The position numbers were made by a program, and so were the translations under genes. From assembly GCF_000194135.1 (NCBI RefSeq), contig NC_015318.1, forward strand, positions 882,501 through 946,500: a stretch of 64,000 bases of DNA. The letters are read 5' to 3'. The notes under the pieces were generated by a model. It made no database searches and was not told the DNA's origin. It worked only from the letters and a program-made list of their open reading frames with translations. Below, piece by piece: positions 62,220-64,000 of the stretch (positions are counted from its first letter, which is position 1; each line of letters opens with the position of its first letter). Source of the stretch: Hippea maritima DSM 10411 (GTDB lineage Bacteria > Campylobacterota_A > Desulfurellia > Desulfurellales > Hippeaceae).

Positions 62220-63675
62220 TTTTCAACCTTTTATATATTCTAGCCCAAGAATACACATCAACATAGTTTTTGGCTGAGTTTTTCCAATCAAATCTAAGCT
62301 GCATTGCTCTTTTTTGCATGGCTGTAAAGTCTTTTTTATTCTCTTTAAAAACACTTATCGCCCATTTTACCGTATCAAACAAAGCCTTAGGTGTGGCATC
62401 CCAAAATTTAAACCCCCAACCTTCACCTGTTTTCGTATCGTAGTTTTTTACCGTATCATCAAGCCCACCCACAGCTCTAACAATAGGAAGTGTTGCATAT
62501 CTCAGCGAATAAATCTGGTTCAAGCCACACGGTTCAAAAAGGGATGGCATTAAAAACATATCGCAACCAGCCTCAATCTTATGGGCAAGCTCATACGAAT
62601 AACCGATAAAACAGCCAAATCTATCCCTAAACCTTGCTGCAATATTACTAAAAAACTGTTCAGCCCATAACTCACCAGCCCCAAGCAAAACAAAACCTAC
62701 ATCCAACCTTTTAAGCACATCCTCTATAGATGCAGCAAGCAATTCTATTCCCTTCTGCTTCACCAATCTACCAATAAAACCAATTAAAGGCGTATTATCA
62801 TTTAAACTTAAGTTGAATATAGACACTAACTCCTCTTTGCATCTCTGTTTGTTTTCTAAGGAATCAATATCGTAATTTGACTTTATGAATCTGTCTGTTT
62901 TTGGATTCCATTGTTTGTAATCAACGCCGTTTAAAATCCCAAAGAGCTTAAAGCTGTGGGCTTTTATATGCTCATGCAGACCAAAACCAAACTGTGGAGT
63001 TTGTATCTCCTGCGAATATTTTTTACTTACAGTTGTTATAGCATCGGCCAAAGCTATTCCGCCTTTTAGAAGATTCAATCCCCCTAAGGCCTCAAACTCA
63101 AACGGATTGAAATGACTCCAATCAACATTCAAAAGACCAAACTTCTGCTTATCAAAAAAGCCCTGATGTTGCAGGTTGTGTATCGTTAAGACAACAGCAG
63201 AATCCCTAAAGTAATCGTCATGCCTCAACACAACACCTGCAGCGGCTGTCTGCCAATCATTCAAGTGAACTATATCGGGCTTAAAACCTATAGACTTTGA
63301 AAGCTCAAGAGCCGCTTTTGAGAAGAATATGAACCGCTCAGCATTGTCATGATAGGCTACAAAACCATCATCATACAGACCTTTCCTACCAAAGAATGCC
63401 TCATAATCTACAAAATATATATCCACATCACTATCTAAAAGTTTAGACTTAAAAGCACCAAACCTTAAAGTACTTTCTCCAAGCAATACATCGGAGCTTA
63501 TTGGTATGTGCTCTAAAGTGTTTTTATCTATCACATAATATCGCGGCATAACAACAACGACATTATGACCAATTTCAGCTAAAGCCTTAGGTAAAGCATA
63601 GCCTACATCGGCAAGGCCACCGGTCTTTGCAAAGCCCTCAACCTCACTTACAACAAACAAAACATTAAGACTCAT
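62212..63675 (-). CDS. glgA: Glycogen synthase (GT5)
   Basis: 487 residues. ADP-glucose-binding AKTGGLADVGYALPKAL near the N-terminus, LNDWQTAAAGVVL, GRLVKQKGIELL and the C-terminal acid motif PSLFEPCGLNQIYSLRYATLPIVRAVGGLDDTV. Elongates alpha-1,4-glucan. It overlaps the ROK kinase gene by 11 bases and glgB by 8, so kinase, glgA and glgB are one transcript. Confidence 0.97.
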   Translation of the reverse strand: MSLNVLFVVSEVEGFAKTGGLADVGYALPKALAEIGHNVVVVMPRYYVIDKNTLEHIPISSDVLLGESTLRFGAFKSKLLDSDVDIYFVDYEAFFGRKGLYDDGFVAYHDNAERFIFFSKAALELSKSIGFKPDIVHLNDWQTAAAGVVLRHDDYFRDSAVVLTIHNLQHQGFFDKQKFGLLNVDWSHFNPFEFEALGGLNLLKGGIALADAITTVSKKYSQEIQTPQFGFGLHEHIKAHSFKLFGILNGVDYKQWNPKTDRFIKSNYDIDSLENKQRCKEELVSIFNLSLNDNTPLIGFIGRLVKQKGIELLAASIEDVLKRLDVGFVLLGAGELWAEQFFSNIAARFRDRFGCFIGYSYELAHKIEAGCDMFLMPSLFEPCGLNQIYSLRYATLPIVRAVGGLDDTVKNYDTKTGEGWGFKFWDATPKALFDTVKWAISVFKENKKDFTAMQKRAMQLRFDWKNSAKNYVDVYSWARIYKRLKNG

Positions 63676-64000
63676 CGAATCTACCTTCAGCTAAGATTCT
63701 TGCACCCTCAAGTGAACCATCCTCAAGCTGGGATATCTCTATATTAACACCTTCAAGACTAACATTGAGTGCAAACTCTGGCAGCTTTTGTTTCACATAA
63801 TTCAAAAGCCATTCATTAGATTTTATAATTCCCCCACCAAGAACAACAACCTCTGGATTGAATAGCGTTATAACAACAGAAACACCAAAAACTAAAGCTT
63901 CTTTGTATTGATCTGCTATCCATTTCAGCTCAGGGTCTAAGGATATCTCATTAAGTGTAAAGCCCTCATCGGCACCTTTGAGTTTTAACCATTTTTTTAT
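63665..64000 (-). CDS. ROK-family sugar kinase, C-terminal part (partial)
   Basis: The last ~111 codons of a gene continuing beyond the window edge. The pattern LFNPEVVVLGGGI and the following helix are the C-terminal ATP-binding hallmark of ROK proteins (glucokinase or N-acetyl-hexosamine kinase). The end SLEGARILAEG is also typical. The repressor subtype cannot be excluded since the N-terminus is missing, but glgA linkage favours a glucokinase that feeds or recovers glycogen glucose. Confidence 0.85.
   Translation of the reverse strand: MKKWLKLKGADEGFTLNEISLDPELKWIADQYKEALVFGVSVVITLFNPEVVVLGGGIIKSNEWLLNYVKQKLPEFALNVSLEGVNIEISQLEDGSLEGARILAEGRFDES

Overview
This is a gene-dense, AT-rich (roughly one third GC by eye) bacterial chromosome segment. 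Neighbouring genes usually touch or overlap by a few bases. Gene content and protein style suggest a Gram-negative, thermophilic or moderately thermophilic anaerobe close to Hippea/Desulfurella (Desulfurellia, Campylobacterota). This placement is inferred from style alone, with no database search; the short MetH and a FlgR-like NtrC protein without a DNA-binding domain fit it. There is no rRNA, no CRISPR array and one tRNA.

Layout. (1) 1-10.9 kb, minus strand: hemW and a zinc-ribbon protein, then a near-consensus promoter, tRNA-Leu(CAG), metK, ahcY, an Mrp-type Fe-S carrier ATPase, DUF47 and PiT phosphate uptake, Ppx/GppA, an isochorismatase-fold enzyme, a GT39 glycosyltransferase, a stand-alone JetD-C/Toprim (DUF2220) protein and the first codons of a molybdopterin oxidoreductase. 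(2) 10.9-15.4 kb: a DUF123 protein, then on the plus strand a ferritin-like/VIT1 fusion, a CyuA-type cysteine desulfidase and a Cache-type chemoreceptor, closed by a strong hairpin terminator. (3) 15.5-21.0 kb, minus: an Mla-type lipid transport operon (STAS-permease, ATPase, MCE protein, lipoprotein), an EamA transporter, a roadblock protein and a cytosolic sensor-like protein. (4) 21.2-25.4 kb: a mobile-element scar. An IS1634-like element sits in a GGDEF gene and is itself interrupted by an IS256-like element with a 9-bp target duplication. (5) 25.4-28.5 kb, minus: a methyltransferase/ATP-grasp fusion, a small exported protein and a small glycosyltransferase. (6) 28.6-39.7 kb, plus: a RACo-like corrinoid activator, SemiSWEET, xthA, glyQS, guaB, a PLD nuclease, ThiD2, lepA, lepB, pgsA and rpmB. 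(7) 39.7-49.9 kb, minus: a long run headed by a good promoter: a CpoB-like lipoprotein, a LysM protein, cysS, a sigma-70 factor, DnaJ-TPR, DUF2062, rhomboid, LpxH-like, ligA, a Q/E-tailed membrane protein, a FliA-like sigma factor and DUF2148. (8) 50-57.2 kb, plus: a DsbC-like protein, an AsmA-like protein, a short MetH and an HTH-less NtrC protein. (9) 57.2-64 kb: SlyD, VKOR-thioredoxin and a glycogen cluster (GT35 protein, glgB, glgA, a ROK kinase fragment).

Themes. The window carries most of the activated-methyl cycle (MetK, AhcY, MetH). MetH lacks its own reactivation domain, and a RACo-like protein that could replace it is present. Glycogen synthesis is complete except for GlgC. The predicted phosphorylase lacks the PLP-binding lysine. 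Disulfide formation is represented by VKOR-Trx and a DsbC-like protein. The most unusual items are the GT35 protein without the PLP lysine, the HTH-less sigma54 activator, the methyltransferase/ATP-grasp fusion, the orphan Toprim protein and the nested insertion sequences.
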